A DNA stretch of 64,000 nt. It comes from Thuidium tamariscinum. Taxonomy: Eukaryota; Streptophyta; Bryopsida; Hypnales; Thuidiaceae. The position numbers and the translations under genes were made by a program. The stretch spans positions 10,485,001-10,549,000 of the forward strand of contig OX344754.2 in assembly GCA_947034885.2 (NCBI GenBank). The letters run 5' to 3'. Position 1 is the first letter of the stretch; every line of letters begins with the position of its first letter. Below are positions 46,845 to 58,200 of this stretch, one piece after another. The notes beneath the pieces were generated by a model. That model was not told where the DNA came from. It searched no databases and saw only the letters and a list, made by a program, of their open reading frames with translations.

Positions 46845-48817
46845 CATAATTTCATTACTCATAATTGATTAATTGATTTTTTGATTTATCCACATTATTC
46901 ATAATGTTCTATTGTAGACATCTAAGTATATATCTTTGTATCTGGAGGCAGATGGGAACCGCATTCTTCTGTGAGACATCTTGCAATGAACTTTTTTGTG
47001 TTTTCTGATTTGCAGAGGTGTGGGAGAGAGGTGGAACGTGATGGGCCTGACGGACCTCCAGACTTTGAGGATACGTTGTATGAACGAGGCAGATGCTGCC
47101 ATGGTGATCATAAAAGACACGTATCAAAGGCAGAGAACCCCACACGGTATCCGTTTTCGGTGAGGATGAATGCTACCCCAATTTACTCTTGCGATTACCC
47201 TGGACTAAAAATGTGAGCATGTTAGTGAATGTGAAACCCTTAGCCCCAACTGCACAATTCAATAATAGAAATTCCACAGTAACTTTCATAACATATTGTT
47301 CGAGAATGTCAGTTATGATTCTTTCTGTTTGCACGTTTTGTAACTCTCTTTGCAGCGTCTTGAATGCTTTATTTTGAACTCCTATTGATATGGACGCGTC
47401 CTCTGGTTACTTAGGGGTTAGTGTGATGAGTTCTTCCATGAGAAGTTTCCATGTTTATCAAAGAGGATTCTTGCTTAAACTTTCAAACCAGCATGGCCTG
47501 TCCTGTATCTCATATGTAACCCTTGGTTGGAGCGCAGTTATGCGATCCTCAGTTTGTAGACAATGACCGGCATTTGACACCTCCAAGAAAATCAGTAAAG
47601 CCATATCCTAAAAGGGTTACAGAAGATGACGTGCGAAATAATCCTCCCTCGGTACATACATATCCATATCTAACTGTTCAGTTTTAAATTTAATTCTCAG
47701 TCTGTATTCACCTACATGACGAGCATAGTGCATCACAGGGATGGCAAGGAACCAAGGGATTTTTCTCTCCAGAACCACACGGTCATTCATCGGAGTCTGG
47801 CCTGGTTAGTTCTCTACGTCCTCTCATCTCAATATTCACAACTTGGCTCTGAAAACGTGATTAAGTGCTGATTTTTCTTAAGTTCCTCAACTAGTTCCTT
47901 TGACATCGAAGATTTGAATTTCATGTGATGCATTCTTCTGTAGAACACCATTTTAAATTTGTATTATCCTTTCTCTCAAACTTAAGAAAGGACAGTTTGT
48001 TTTACAAGTTTCAATTATTTTTGCCTTTCAATTTGAGGCTTTATGATGTGGTACACAAAAACTGTGTAGAATCACCCTGGATCATTCTGTTGCATTGGCA
48101 TGACCAACTGGCATTTCAAGAATAATGGTTGCATGACAAGACTATTTGTATTTTATGACAAGTGTTGCAGGCCGCAGCGGACAGGTATTACGCGTTAGTT
48201 CGGCCATTGGAGGGCACCCTCTTGGCTATGAATGCCAACAGAAGTATCAAATCCAGAGTCATGATGTGAGGTTTTTTATGCACGACAATCATTAGAAATG
48301 CTATCAATCCAATGAAATTGCTCCACAATCCAATCACAAATCTTAGAATCTGTTTGAACCATTGTCAAGGGAATTTATCTTCCTTTAAGTAAACTACGCT
48401 ACGAGTTCGTCAATCCTAGAAAAACAAATACCTATGACTACCGTCACCGGTTGTCAGTGTCGGCTGAAGTAGTTTGCAGACACATGAAAAATTAATAAAT
48501 AATTTCAAATGTTTTTCAAATGTTTTTAATGATAGAATTCAACGCCTCAATTCAGCCCTATCCTCCTCCACCTCACCTCAGACCCTATCCACCAGCCAGG
48601 TACGATAATTGACATTTAGCAGAACACCAAAATAAATCTTCAATGAAAAAACTCGCAAATTTCAAGTTACAAAATTGTAAATCCGCAGTATCATAACCTC
48701 TATCACTTCTCGACTACTTCCCCATCAACGGACAACACAACAAACAGAAAGAGGACCAGCAGAAAGACAAGCTTCTGCAACACCCTTGCTGGGCAAGAAG
48801 TGCAAAAATATCATTGA
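45228..48817 (+). CDS. Unrecognised ten-exon gene, 309-aa Pro/Arg/Tyr-rich protein
   Basis: Model: exons 45228-45317, 45767-45885, 46127-46184, 46723-46773, 47016-47159, 47538-47651, 47739-47804, 48171-48265, 48536-48599 and 48689-48817, all GT-AG with matching phases, 310 codons including TGA. The start MVGEVCRWPIKRP is followed by short motifs such as FAPPKREDYPTPKTGGGWHR, VPYIPVFPGEPESKKD, LTPPRKSVKPYPKR and KGFFSPEPHGH. There is no membrane segment, signal peptide or enzyme motif. Strings of short Pro/Tyr/Trp motifs occur in proteins that line microtubules in axonemes, so a ciliary role is conceivable but unproven. A second phase-consistent path exists: an extra exon at 46462-46484 and shifted borders at 47146 and 47560, which reads 46723-47146 in another frame. 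The middle of the protein is therefore less certain than its ends. Confidence 0.55.
46801..46850. repeat. (TACATA)n microsatellite in an intron
   Basis: A tract of TATACA/TACATA repeats between the fourth and fifth exons of the gene model around it. Confidence 0.9.
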
Positions 48818-49236
48818 TTCTGGGTAAGTGACAACATCAAACTGCTTCCTCGAAAGGCTAGAATTTCCTCAGTCTTTCCAGTATAAACATAGTTCTGTCT
48901 GATAGTGGGGAGTTATTTCATCTCACAAGGTTTTTTTAACTTCAATGTAGGAGATGCATGTAAATTATGTATTAAGATGCTACCTCACTGACATAGTTAT
49001 TCAACTGTTGTAATATTAGAACTCACTCATGAGCTTTCAAGAGGTGAATTTCTTTACTTGTGTCTTTTCCAATTGCCATATGCATAGGTACAGATCTTCT
49101 TTCTATTTGCAGGTAGAGAGACCTAACAAAATAGGATCAAGCTCACAATGTGGAGCCTCTGCACATTTGGAAAAAATACACTGATACCACTGCTTTTCCT
49201 TGGTTAGACAGGTTTGCTGCATCATTCAGGTTTTAA
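48818..49236. other. 3' flank of the 45.2-kb gene
   Basis: About 420 bp, likely the 3' untranslated region and flank. No distinct feature was seen. Confidence 0.4.
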
Positions 49237-49686
49237 CCCTTGAGTGACTGTGGTTGATTTGGGGGCGAGTGTAGTTCTCCAAGAAAGTGAATTTTGTGGC
49301 CATTTTAAAGATGTAATCTTAGATTAAACCATATAAAGTATTGCCATAAGGGAGATTCTTCAACCTAACAAAAAATCAAACTCATCCAACGGTACAAATT
49401 GCTATAAATAAGGTAGAAGGTCCATAAATCAACCTTTTAAGGGCTAGAATTGAATTTTGGGGAGGTGAAACATCTTTAAATATTTTTCAATAAATTTTTC
49501 TCAAGAGGCAAGTAGAATAGGCATCTAACCCAAGTCGTTTCATATTTTTTGAAACTTTTTAAAATTAGTTACAAATTTTTGAAGTTCACAAAAAATGGTC
49601 ATATGTGGTCATCAAATGCATTTTGAACAATATTAAACCGAGAGTGCAAAAATCAACCAAAAAATGGTCAACCAATCACTAAAGGG
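49237..49686. mobile_element. Short TTAA-flanked element, different family (450 bp)
   Basis: TTAA lies on both sides (49233-49236 and 49687-49690). The ends are CCCTTGAGTGA and TCACTAAAGGG, inverted copies with one mismatch. The interior shows no similarity I could see to the 0.9-kb family A, yet the CCC termini and TTAA target are shared, so it probably was moved by a related enzyme. No coding capacity. Confidence 0.65.
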
Positions 49687-52600
49687 TTAATGAAGACATC
49701 ACATTGAGGTGTGCAGTATATTGGTCATTTTCATGTCCAGCTTAATTTTGGTTGATCTCCATTTTGTGATTAACATGGCTTGGTGTCAACTAGGCCACAA
49801 CATTTGTTGCAGATATGGGGTCTCACTTGTTATTAAGAGATGTCCTCATGACTCCTTCTGACAAAAATTGGAATACCTCATTAGATTTGGCTTAGGAGAG
49901 TGAATCTTAATCACAAAAAAATGGATGGTATAGAAATGCAATGGCTCTACCAAGAGAGATTAATATCAATTGAGAATGACCCACGACAATGTTCAACTCA
50001 CATTTCGTAAGCTCTTGATTGACAATTCTCAGAAACCAACAAAGGAACTAAAGTATGAAATAACATTCATTAGTATTTATTGGGGATTATTTTTGCATCA
50101 AAATTCGTAAATTATTATTGGGCACAGACATTAAATACTTATAAGTAAGCAAGAGTGCTTCAAGCCAATCACATGTTGGGGGGCAAAGAAACTAATTTTT
50201 TTTGCATAGACTTTGATTGCAAAAGGTGCATGACTTCACTTTCATACATGTTGAAAAAGAGACGCTAGTCATTACAACGATGTACACCCAATTAATTGAA
50301 GATATGTATTCATCCACGTACCATCCCCAACTAATTGAAGATATATACTCATCTATGTGTCATTCCAAATTCATCATTTTGTTATATAATGCACTACATC
50401 AAAATTTAGGATTAATCCTAGAAGGACCAAGGAGCCCTTTGCAACCATAAACTATATTGTGAATTTGGTGGTATTTGATGAGACTAACATTCACCAATTA
50501 CTTTTCAATACAAATAACTCAACGATCATGGTAGTACATTAATACTAGTGTATTACAATTTATATAATAAACTACTATTGAAGAGTTATAAGGTTTATTA
50601 TATAAATTGGTCATTCAAGGGTTGATAATTCTTAGGTTCCACAAAGTTTAGTTATCTTACTTAGTATGTTAATCGCTTGATTTATCTTGGGAGGTCAAAT
50701 GTGGTACAAAATTATTGTAGGCCAATTGAAAAATTCAAGGAACTGTTGAGCAATACAAAGACTTTGCCTTGAAAACTGCATTAATATTGTGTTAAAAATT
50801 AAAGTGAGCCTTCATAATAACTGTGACCCATGTATTCTAATTCAAGTGAGTTGTATAGTAGATGTAAATTCATAGCAACAATTAAGCACAAAAAGAAGAA
50901 GTGTGAATGTAGAATCACTTAGATATGCTTCAAAAGACCTCATGCTATAAAGGCTTGCCACAACTTTTAGCCACTACAACAAACATATATTATGACATAA
51001 AAACAAGGAGTCAACACATGGTTCCTGTAGCAAGAAGGAAGGGTTGTCCCACCAAAGCTTATAAATCCACCCAACAATGTGGTTGCACCCAAAAGTATCA
51101 ACAACCTATTTATAAAAAATTAAAATTAAAAAATCAAGTATATGAACAGCCTTTTCAACCATCACTTGGATTGAAACAATGTTGACATAGAAAAGGGTTT
51201 TGCAGAATGGTGTACAATGGACAAGTATTTAGAAATACCACCATTTTAAAATAGAACATATAATTAATATGAGTCATAAAAACATTAGAGGATTTTTGAG
51301 CTCTCATGAGGGCCTTTAAAAAGGGTAGTTGGAAGGGTGTTTTTGTATTTAAATATCATCTTTAAGGAAGACTATTCCCCTATATTTGTTCACTAAAAAA
51401 ATAAAAAAATATTGATGTACTTCGCGGGACAACAATTCCCACTAGATGGGTTATAGAGACCATAGTGAAGCTCTCTAAGAAATTTACTTTTAAAAATTTT
51501 GAGGTTTATCATTTAAAATTTTCTGATTATAATATGAAGACGACAAATGAATATTAACATACAAGTACTATATCATGACAATTGTTTAACAAGAACATGA
51601 TGTGACAAGGAAACATGTGGTAACAAAGGATGTTGTATCCATTTTGTTTGCTTAAAAAAAAACCCAAAATATCCAAGGGATGCTATACTTATCTTGCCAA
51701 CATATCTCTAGTACTTGGTCATTGTAACCTTTTTAGTAGCATACCACTCCAATAGCAGATTGACAACCATCAATATAATATTGTGCTATCCAAATTTAAT
51801 ATTTGGTAATAATACCTTGTTGTTTTGTCATCTATTGTAATCCTCACTTGTACTTCACGCAAGATAGCAACAAGCAAGTAGGTACTTGAGCTACTAATTT
51901 TGCTCCTCATTAAATAGGGGTGCATGTCAATCTTTGAGGGCCTTCTATGGAGCTCAAAAACCTTCTAATGAACTCCAATTGGCTCTACAATATCACGTTT
52001 TCTAGATTCTTGCAGTTTTAGAATACTTTGACTAGATTGAGTACCTCTACTTCACTCTTCAATTGGAGCTTTCACAAGACAGTCACATCACCACCCAGGA
52101 AACAATTTGGGATCGGGATTGATTTCGAAGGACATCACCAGTCATAATGCGAAAATCTGCACAAGAGAAAAATGTACACCATGACTCAAATTATCAACTC
52201 AAGGAAATCTCGCCTCAAACAAGTTTTGAGACAGAAAACAATTGAGCTGCACACTAATTGTCTAGATTGGTTAGTAACAACTTACAATAACGGCCAGATT
52301 ACAAATCTTCCAAAAATTTGTGTAAACTTTGCGACCAACTGAAATTTCAGCTTCTCGAAGCCTCGACTTGTCACAATCCATCACGCTCTGGATCTACTTC
52401 CACAATCAATAGACAGAGTAACCAAACCAAAACTACAGCTGAAGCAAATTCATGCCACTCACTTGGCGGTGATTCAGCGATGCACTGGTTCAGCTCCATG
52501 GGTTGAACCACAAATTCATCAAATTCATCACACCTCAAAGTCATCGAACTGATTGCACAACTCCATCATATTTGATTACATCACAAACTCATTACATTGG

Positions 52601-52999
52601 TCAAACCACGAATTCATCAATCTGATCGCATCACAAATTCATGCAACCAGAGTCAAGTAGAATTACAACCTTGGCTTTAATAAGACGTGGTGAAACGTGT
52701 TACCTTTCGAGGGAGGGGGGATCTGAAGCGATTCAGCTTCGAACTTGCCATAAGATCACAAACGCTGAACTTCCCTATAATCTACTCCGGTGCTTGGTTC
52801 CATGTATCTGTTGGTACTCCAAGAGACACACCCTCCCACCCATCATTCGAAAACTTTTCCAAAGGATTTCTCTTCACCAAGAAAAAAAAGGGTTCGGATC
52901 GTCAACGTGGGTCCCTCTTCTCAACAACAGATTCTCCAGATCGCATGGAACAATTTTACACATGCCTTCGAAATGTGGTTCTAGAAGAAACTCGAGGGC
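49687..52999. other. Intergenic DNA; promoter side of the MORN gene
   Basis: AT-rich to about 52000, with a small tandem duplication near 50288-50351 (CAATTAATTGAAGATATG and CAACTAATTGAAGATATA, 42 bp apart). From about 52050 the GC content rises and CATCACAAATTCAT-like phrases recur (52500-52650), a low-complexity stretch. 52690-52999 is the probable 5' leader of the MORN gene. The overlapping open frames at 52641-53031 look like leader sequence, not a separate protein. Confidence 0.4.
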
Positions 53000-54917
53000 A
53001 TGGAAGCAAGTCCGAAGCTGAGCACTATTGAAGAGGCTCCTAGCCATGGCCGAGACGACGAGAGTATCCCAGAGCCTTGGACTCACTACTTGGATCGGAT
53101 CTCAAACAAGGAAGGATACAGGTCTGGGGTGTACTGGACCTCCGGGGACCATTACAGTGGCGAGTGGCACGAAAATTTGCGGCATGGTAAGATTGTTCAG
53201 AACACGCTCGAAGGGAGATACTAAAACCTTGGGACCATCTGCTAATTGGAGGAAGAATCAGGCATCCAATGTGCACAGATATCTTCGTTCTTTGGCACAG
53301 AATCTCTTATATCTTGAGTTCTAGAATTAGGGGATTGGTTCTCAGACAGGTGGAGTCACTGCCAAACATAGTGTAGCTACAGTGAAAAGGGTACGAAATC
53401 AAAACGGCTCCAGAATGCTTCCAAGAAAATCACAAAAATGAGAAGTAACGCACCTTGGGCACGAGCTGATGGAATTTAACTTCTCCTGCAGGCAGGGGCA
53501 TGCACACTTACAGAAACGGCAACAGATACGAAGGAGAGTGGAAGGGCGGAAAGAAGGACGGACAGGGCACCTTCTGGATCAAGTCCGGCAACTACTACAT
53601 CCGCAAGTACAAGGGGAGCTGGAAAGAGAATAAATACGGAGTAAGTGTGACCTTAACTCCACATTACAGTCCTGAAAGGAACAGCGTACACCATGAGTCC
53701 AACTGCTAATGAAAAAAAGTCTAAGGGTATCCAAGATGCTCTGTTTCTTTGACATCATTCTTTGGCACACAAGTTTTCTCACATCTTGAGGTCATGACAG
53801 TACTCATTCAACAACACAGGCGAATGTTATTACTGCCAACGACAGCGCAACCATAGTGAAGACAGTTTCCATAGCTCTATAATGTTATTTAAACTCATAG
53901 TGCACTAAACCGTCAGACAATCATCAAAAGCTCAACTGGTCAATAAACCCTATGAGGATTGTGTAACAGGGATCCGGGTGTTACTATGGATTCGGAGGAG
54001 AGCGGTACAACGGACAGTGGGAGAGAGGCAAGCGCCACGGGATGGGCAACCAAGCCTACCGGAACTGGAATTCCAAGGGAGAGGTCTATCATACATACTA
54101 CGGAAATTGGGTCAACGGAAAGCGCGAGGGACAAGGGCACCTCACCATGTGTACGTTTTTCTTCACATTCCTTGACACTAGAAAAACCTCACCCAGAGGC
54201 ATTCTAGAAAACCTAGCCAGGTTTAACCCTATTATTTGTAATGCCATTTAAACTTGGCTCCTCTGTAAGCCTGTAACCAGACAGTCATAAAATTGTAGTG
54301 CACATTGTACCCGTGCAAGGGTGCTACTCTGGGTTTTAGAATTAAGATTGAACACCCTAAACAAGCCACGAATCGAAAACTACTGCACAGTCTTAGTGAT
54401 ACAATCTGGGTTTTAGAGCAATTTGTTACATAAACCCTGCCAACTGTGACGCGCTAGGTTTTCAAGTATACCTCCGGGGATTGGTGTTTCAGCAGCCTAG
54501 AGCCATTGTCCCATACGGATCGTAACCCCTGCATCACATAGCGCTCATTCTTTTGTTTTGTGGCGAGCAGCAAATGGGAATGTCTATCAAGGAGAATGGA
54601 AGAATGACTGGAAAGAAGGGATGGGGGTGTTCTACTTCAAGGACAAGCAATCCAAGTATGAAGGTTTATGGCGAGACGACATAGCCGTGTCCGGGGTTTA
54701 CAGCCGCAACACCGAGCCTGGGCAGCTGGAGATACCCTTCGTCATGGTCCCCAGTTGTCAGGGATTGCATGAGAAGAGCCTCAAGCTGGCTGCAGCTCGC
54801 CCGCTTCCACCTCGCTATGACAGAACCAAGAGACGAACGGACCCTGCACTTTGTACTAGGAAATTCTACGAGGTTCTGTATGGTTCACCTCTTCTAGATA
54901 CAGACCGTCCACTTTAA
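53000..54917 (+). CDS. MORN-repeat protein, MORN3-like (287 aa)
   Basis: Exons 53000-53186, 53492-53640, 53970-54150 and 54571-54917 have clean GT-AG borders and matching phases. About seven MORN repeats follow one another from residue 45: GDHYSGEWHENLRHGRG, GNRYEGEWKGGKKDGQGTFW, a partial one with YKGSWKENKYG, GERYNGQWERGKRHGMG, YYGNWVNGKREGQG, GNVYQGEWKNDWKEGMG and YEGLWRDDIA. There is no PIP5-kinase domain, so it is not the common plant MORN-kinase. The N-terminal EPW, the basic linker and the C-terminal FWIKS and LWRDDIA contexts match the layout I recall for animal MORN3, a sperm protein. In a plant this fits a lineage with flagellated sperm. The start is the first ATG after an in-frame TAG at 52982. 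It ends 291 bp from the convergent ATG7 stop. Confidence 0.8.
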
Positions 54918-55208
54918 GGAAGGTATTTTAGACAACGTTTGCTTCCCCAGCACGGTAAACCTGCACATCAGGTTCTCAAATAGGAATTAAATCGATAGGA
55001 AAATTAGGGATTTTTTAAGAGAGAACTGAGAGGTCTTCAGACAACGGAGTTGAAATGCCAACAAATGTTGTTGCCCATTCACTGAGAAATTGATTACACG
55101 AAAAGATGGGATCCACTTACAGTATCCCACGAAATAGCCACTTGCTATGCTATGGAATACTCAAGAAAAGGAATGCCAAGTCCACTTTACACCTAGTCTA
55201 ACTACACG

Positions 55209-58200
55209 TCAAAAGTCTGCATCATCTGAGGGTTCTACGTCCTCATCCCAGTCCAGCGACATGGTCTGGGTAGCTGAGAGGAGTTCCGTCAGACCCGTCA
55301 AATCTTCCAAGTAATTAGGGCGGTTCAGAACCTCCAGTACGAATTCTGAACCTCGTTCCCTGAATTCTCTTACAACCTGCCAACATCACGCAGCATGTGA
55401 GCATCCCCATAACATCGTTGGAAACGACGTTTCTATACTACTTAAATTCCCCATCCACCTAGGGAGGTTTCTTACAAGAAACTTAACAGATGGTTGAAGA
55501 TAGGTCTCAAACTATGATCAAAGCATCGGAGCTCGTGGTGCCCATTAAAATAAAGAATCTAGCAACGAAGGTGATAGTTGGCTCATCACATGCAGTAAAA
55601 AGAGAGCAAAAGAAAATCAGAGAAGTAGGTACTTACAGTAGAAGAGCAGGCTGTACACTTGTCAAAAGCATGGCCTGTTACAACCAACTGTGCATAATGA
55701 GCAATAAACCCCCTCACTTGATGTGGCATAATCCCCAATGGATGCTCCGTGTTATCTGTTAAAGAAGTGCCTTGGTCGGCAGGTGCTAATACCCTGCAGC
55801 CAACATAACAGTATGAGTGATGACATTGCCAAAGAACGACTGGCAAGAAAGAGTGTTAAGACATTGAGCGGGGCAGCAAATAACATCATAAACATCACAC
55901 CGCGTAACAAAAGAACATCGCTCCATCACAATTAGAAACATTCTCATACTGATATGATTACAAGTCACAACATACCCAAGTGGATGATGAAGGAGGGCCA
56001 CGGCCAGCTCAACGGCGAGGGCAGCAGCAATGGGAGCCAAACCTGGCCTTGTCACCGTACACTGCTGGTCAAGTGTCCTGTTCGCTGTTGACTGAAACAA
56101 TGAAAGCATACAATGTTTTTGATACTAAATATTGATATCCTTTACTCCATATATCCAACTAAGAGGATCTTGACTACACATAGTGGATGAGTTGACTACA
56201 AGGGCATAATAGAAATTGCATACATCGATAAACGAACTCAGTAAATGAGTTGACCACAAGATATTGAAAGCATCGTACTAAGAAAGCATGCTAAGAAACG
56301 GAAACCAGTATAGAGGTGATTTTAACTTACATCCAGCGGAGCAACAACGTCATTACAAAAGTAACAGCCCAGTCTGGATTGACCTTCATCGGAACCGCCC
56401 TGCAAAGGGCTTGCACCATGGCGCATGACCAGGTATGTGTCAAACCCTAAGGCAGCGTTAATCGCCACCTGCAGCATAGCACTCGTTCAATCAAAGAATT
56501 GTCCCAGGAAAGTAAAAAATAAAGTTCACATTCTCATGCAAGGATTCCGAAATAACAACGGAAGATTATTCTATTTCTGTCATGTTTATGTACCTTATTT
56601 GCATCTGCACACAGTAGAGTCGGCAGCCATCGGCTTTCACGAGTGTCTGTAAGTAGGAATATCACATCATGTTCATCCACTAATTCTTTTAGACGCCGGC
56701 AATCCTCCAGCACACCCGCAATTTCATTGCTGCTGACGGGGTGACCTGGCATGGGTATTGACATTTGCACTCCAGCAGCGTTCTGAAGGCAGCAGCAATT
56801 TGATTTAACAAAAAAATTCGTACAGGAACAAGAAAGCTCTTAGATAAACGTGAGTACACCAATCCGACATTTAAAATTCATCAAATCAAATTCTAAAGAA
56901 GTATCGAAAGCCATAAATGTCTTGGTGCAGATATTCCGAGATCTAAGCTATCATGACTGGGTACGTTTAAAGCCCTCAAGAAACCCTAAATCGGATAATT
57001 CTAGAATATAGCAGCCCATTCACATGCTGAATAATGTCTTCAGGTAGAAAGGAACTTCTTAAAACAGCTGACAGACCTCATGAATTTCGAAAACCTGAAA
57101 ACATTAAAGATTGGTAGGAGTAGTAAACCACCATACTTCTTCTATCCAATAGCTGAAAACCCTCCCCCCTGAGGTATCCTAGAAACTCTAGTCGCATTAA
57201 ACCCTGGTATTTGTAACACAATTTAAGGTAGGTTTTAACATAAACCCTGCCAATTGCAACGTAGTTCGGTTCTCTGATATAACTCTCTAGAGGTGAGTTC
57301 TCTACGAGTGATCTACAGTAAATACATACACAAAAAAAATACGAATCTTCAATATGCTTACAATGTTGTAAGCAACTGAAGATCCATGAAAACGCAAGCA
57401 CAACAAGGAGAGGGTCTGATCAACTACCACACCAGGGAAGATTCGCTTCAGATTCTCAGCAGCAGCTTCAGCCTTAAGCTTTCCGTTGTTCAGACTATCC
57501 TCATGGGTGAAGAGTGACTGCCTGAGAGGATTCGACAGAGCAACTCTTCCATAATCCAGTAAAGTAATATGCCGCACACCCCATGCCTTCATCAACATTC
57601 ACAAAAGCCATGAGACCAAATCATGTGCTTACCGATCAAGAAATCACAACCGCCATAACAAAGAAAGAAAAAGTCATCTGCTCAGTCAAACATCCTCGTG
57701 ACAGGTCACTCCGATAAGCATGCAATACTAACCATCAGTGTACGTGCCACTTGACAGCCGAGAGTGCCAGCCCCTAATAGTAGGCACTTCGTAGACGCCA
57801 TGAGAGACAAATCAAGAGATGGCAGCAGTCGCCATCTCATTAACTTCAGGTTCAAATCCGCTGCAGACTCAGCCAACCTGCCAATAAATTGAGCAAACAA
57901 GTACAGGTTTGAGTATAAGCCCTGTCTATATTAGAACATCTCTCAAAAGATAACGTAATCACACAAATTCCATCTCAGTCAAGAAGAAAAAAGGTAAGGC
58001 GGCAAGACGTAAAACTACACGAGGGAGAGGACAAATACTTGATCGGATCCATGGATTGACCAAGATCAACAAACTTCGAGCCTTTGCCGCCCCTAGCATT
58101 GAGCTCCCACCCAACTGGATCCTTCCACTCTGTAAGAAATATCAAATCAGCACAAAACTTATTATATTGTACTTTAAACACCACAACTACACCAACAGTC

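Noticed and set aside
52641-53031. Overlapping 114- and 126-codon frames just upstream of the MORN gene.
   Set aside because: They overlap the gene's leader and first exon in other frames, lack motifs, and overlap each other.
57846-57866. GGTTCAAATCC resembles a tRNA T-arm.
   Set aside because: It lies inside ATG7 exon 8 on the opposite strand and no acceptor stem or anticodon arm pairs with it.
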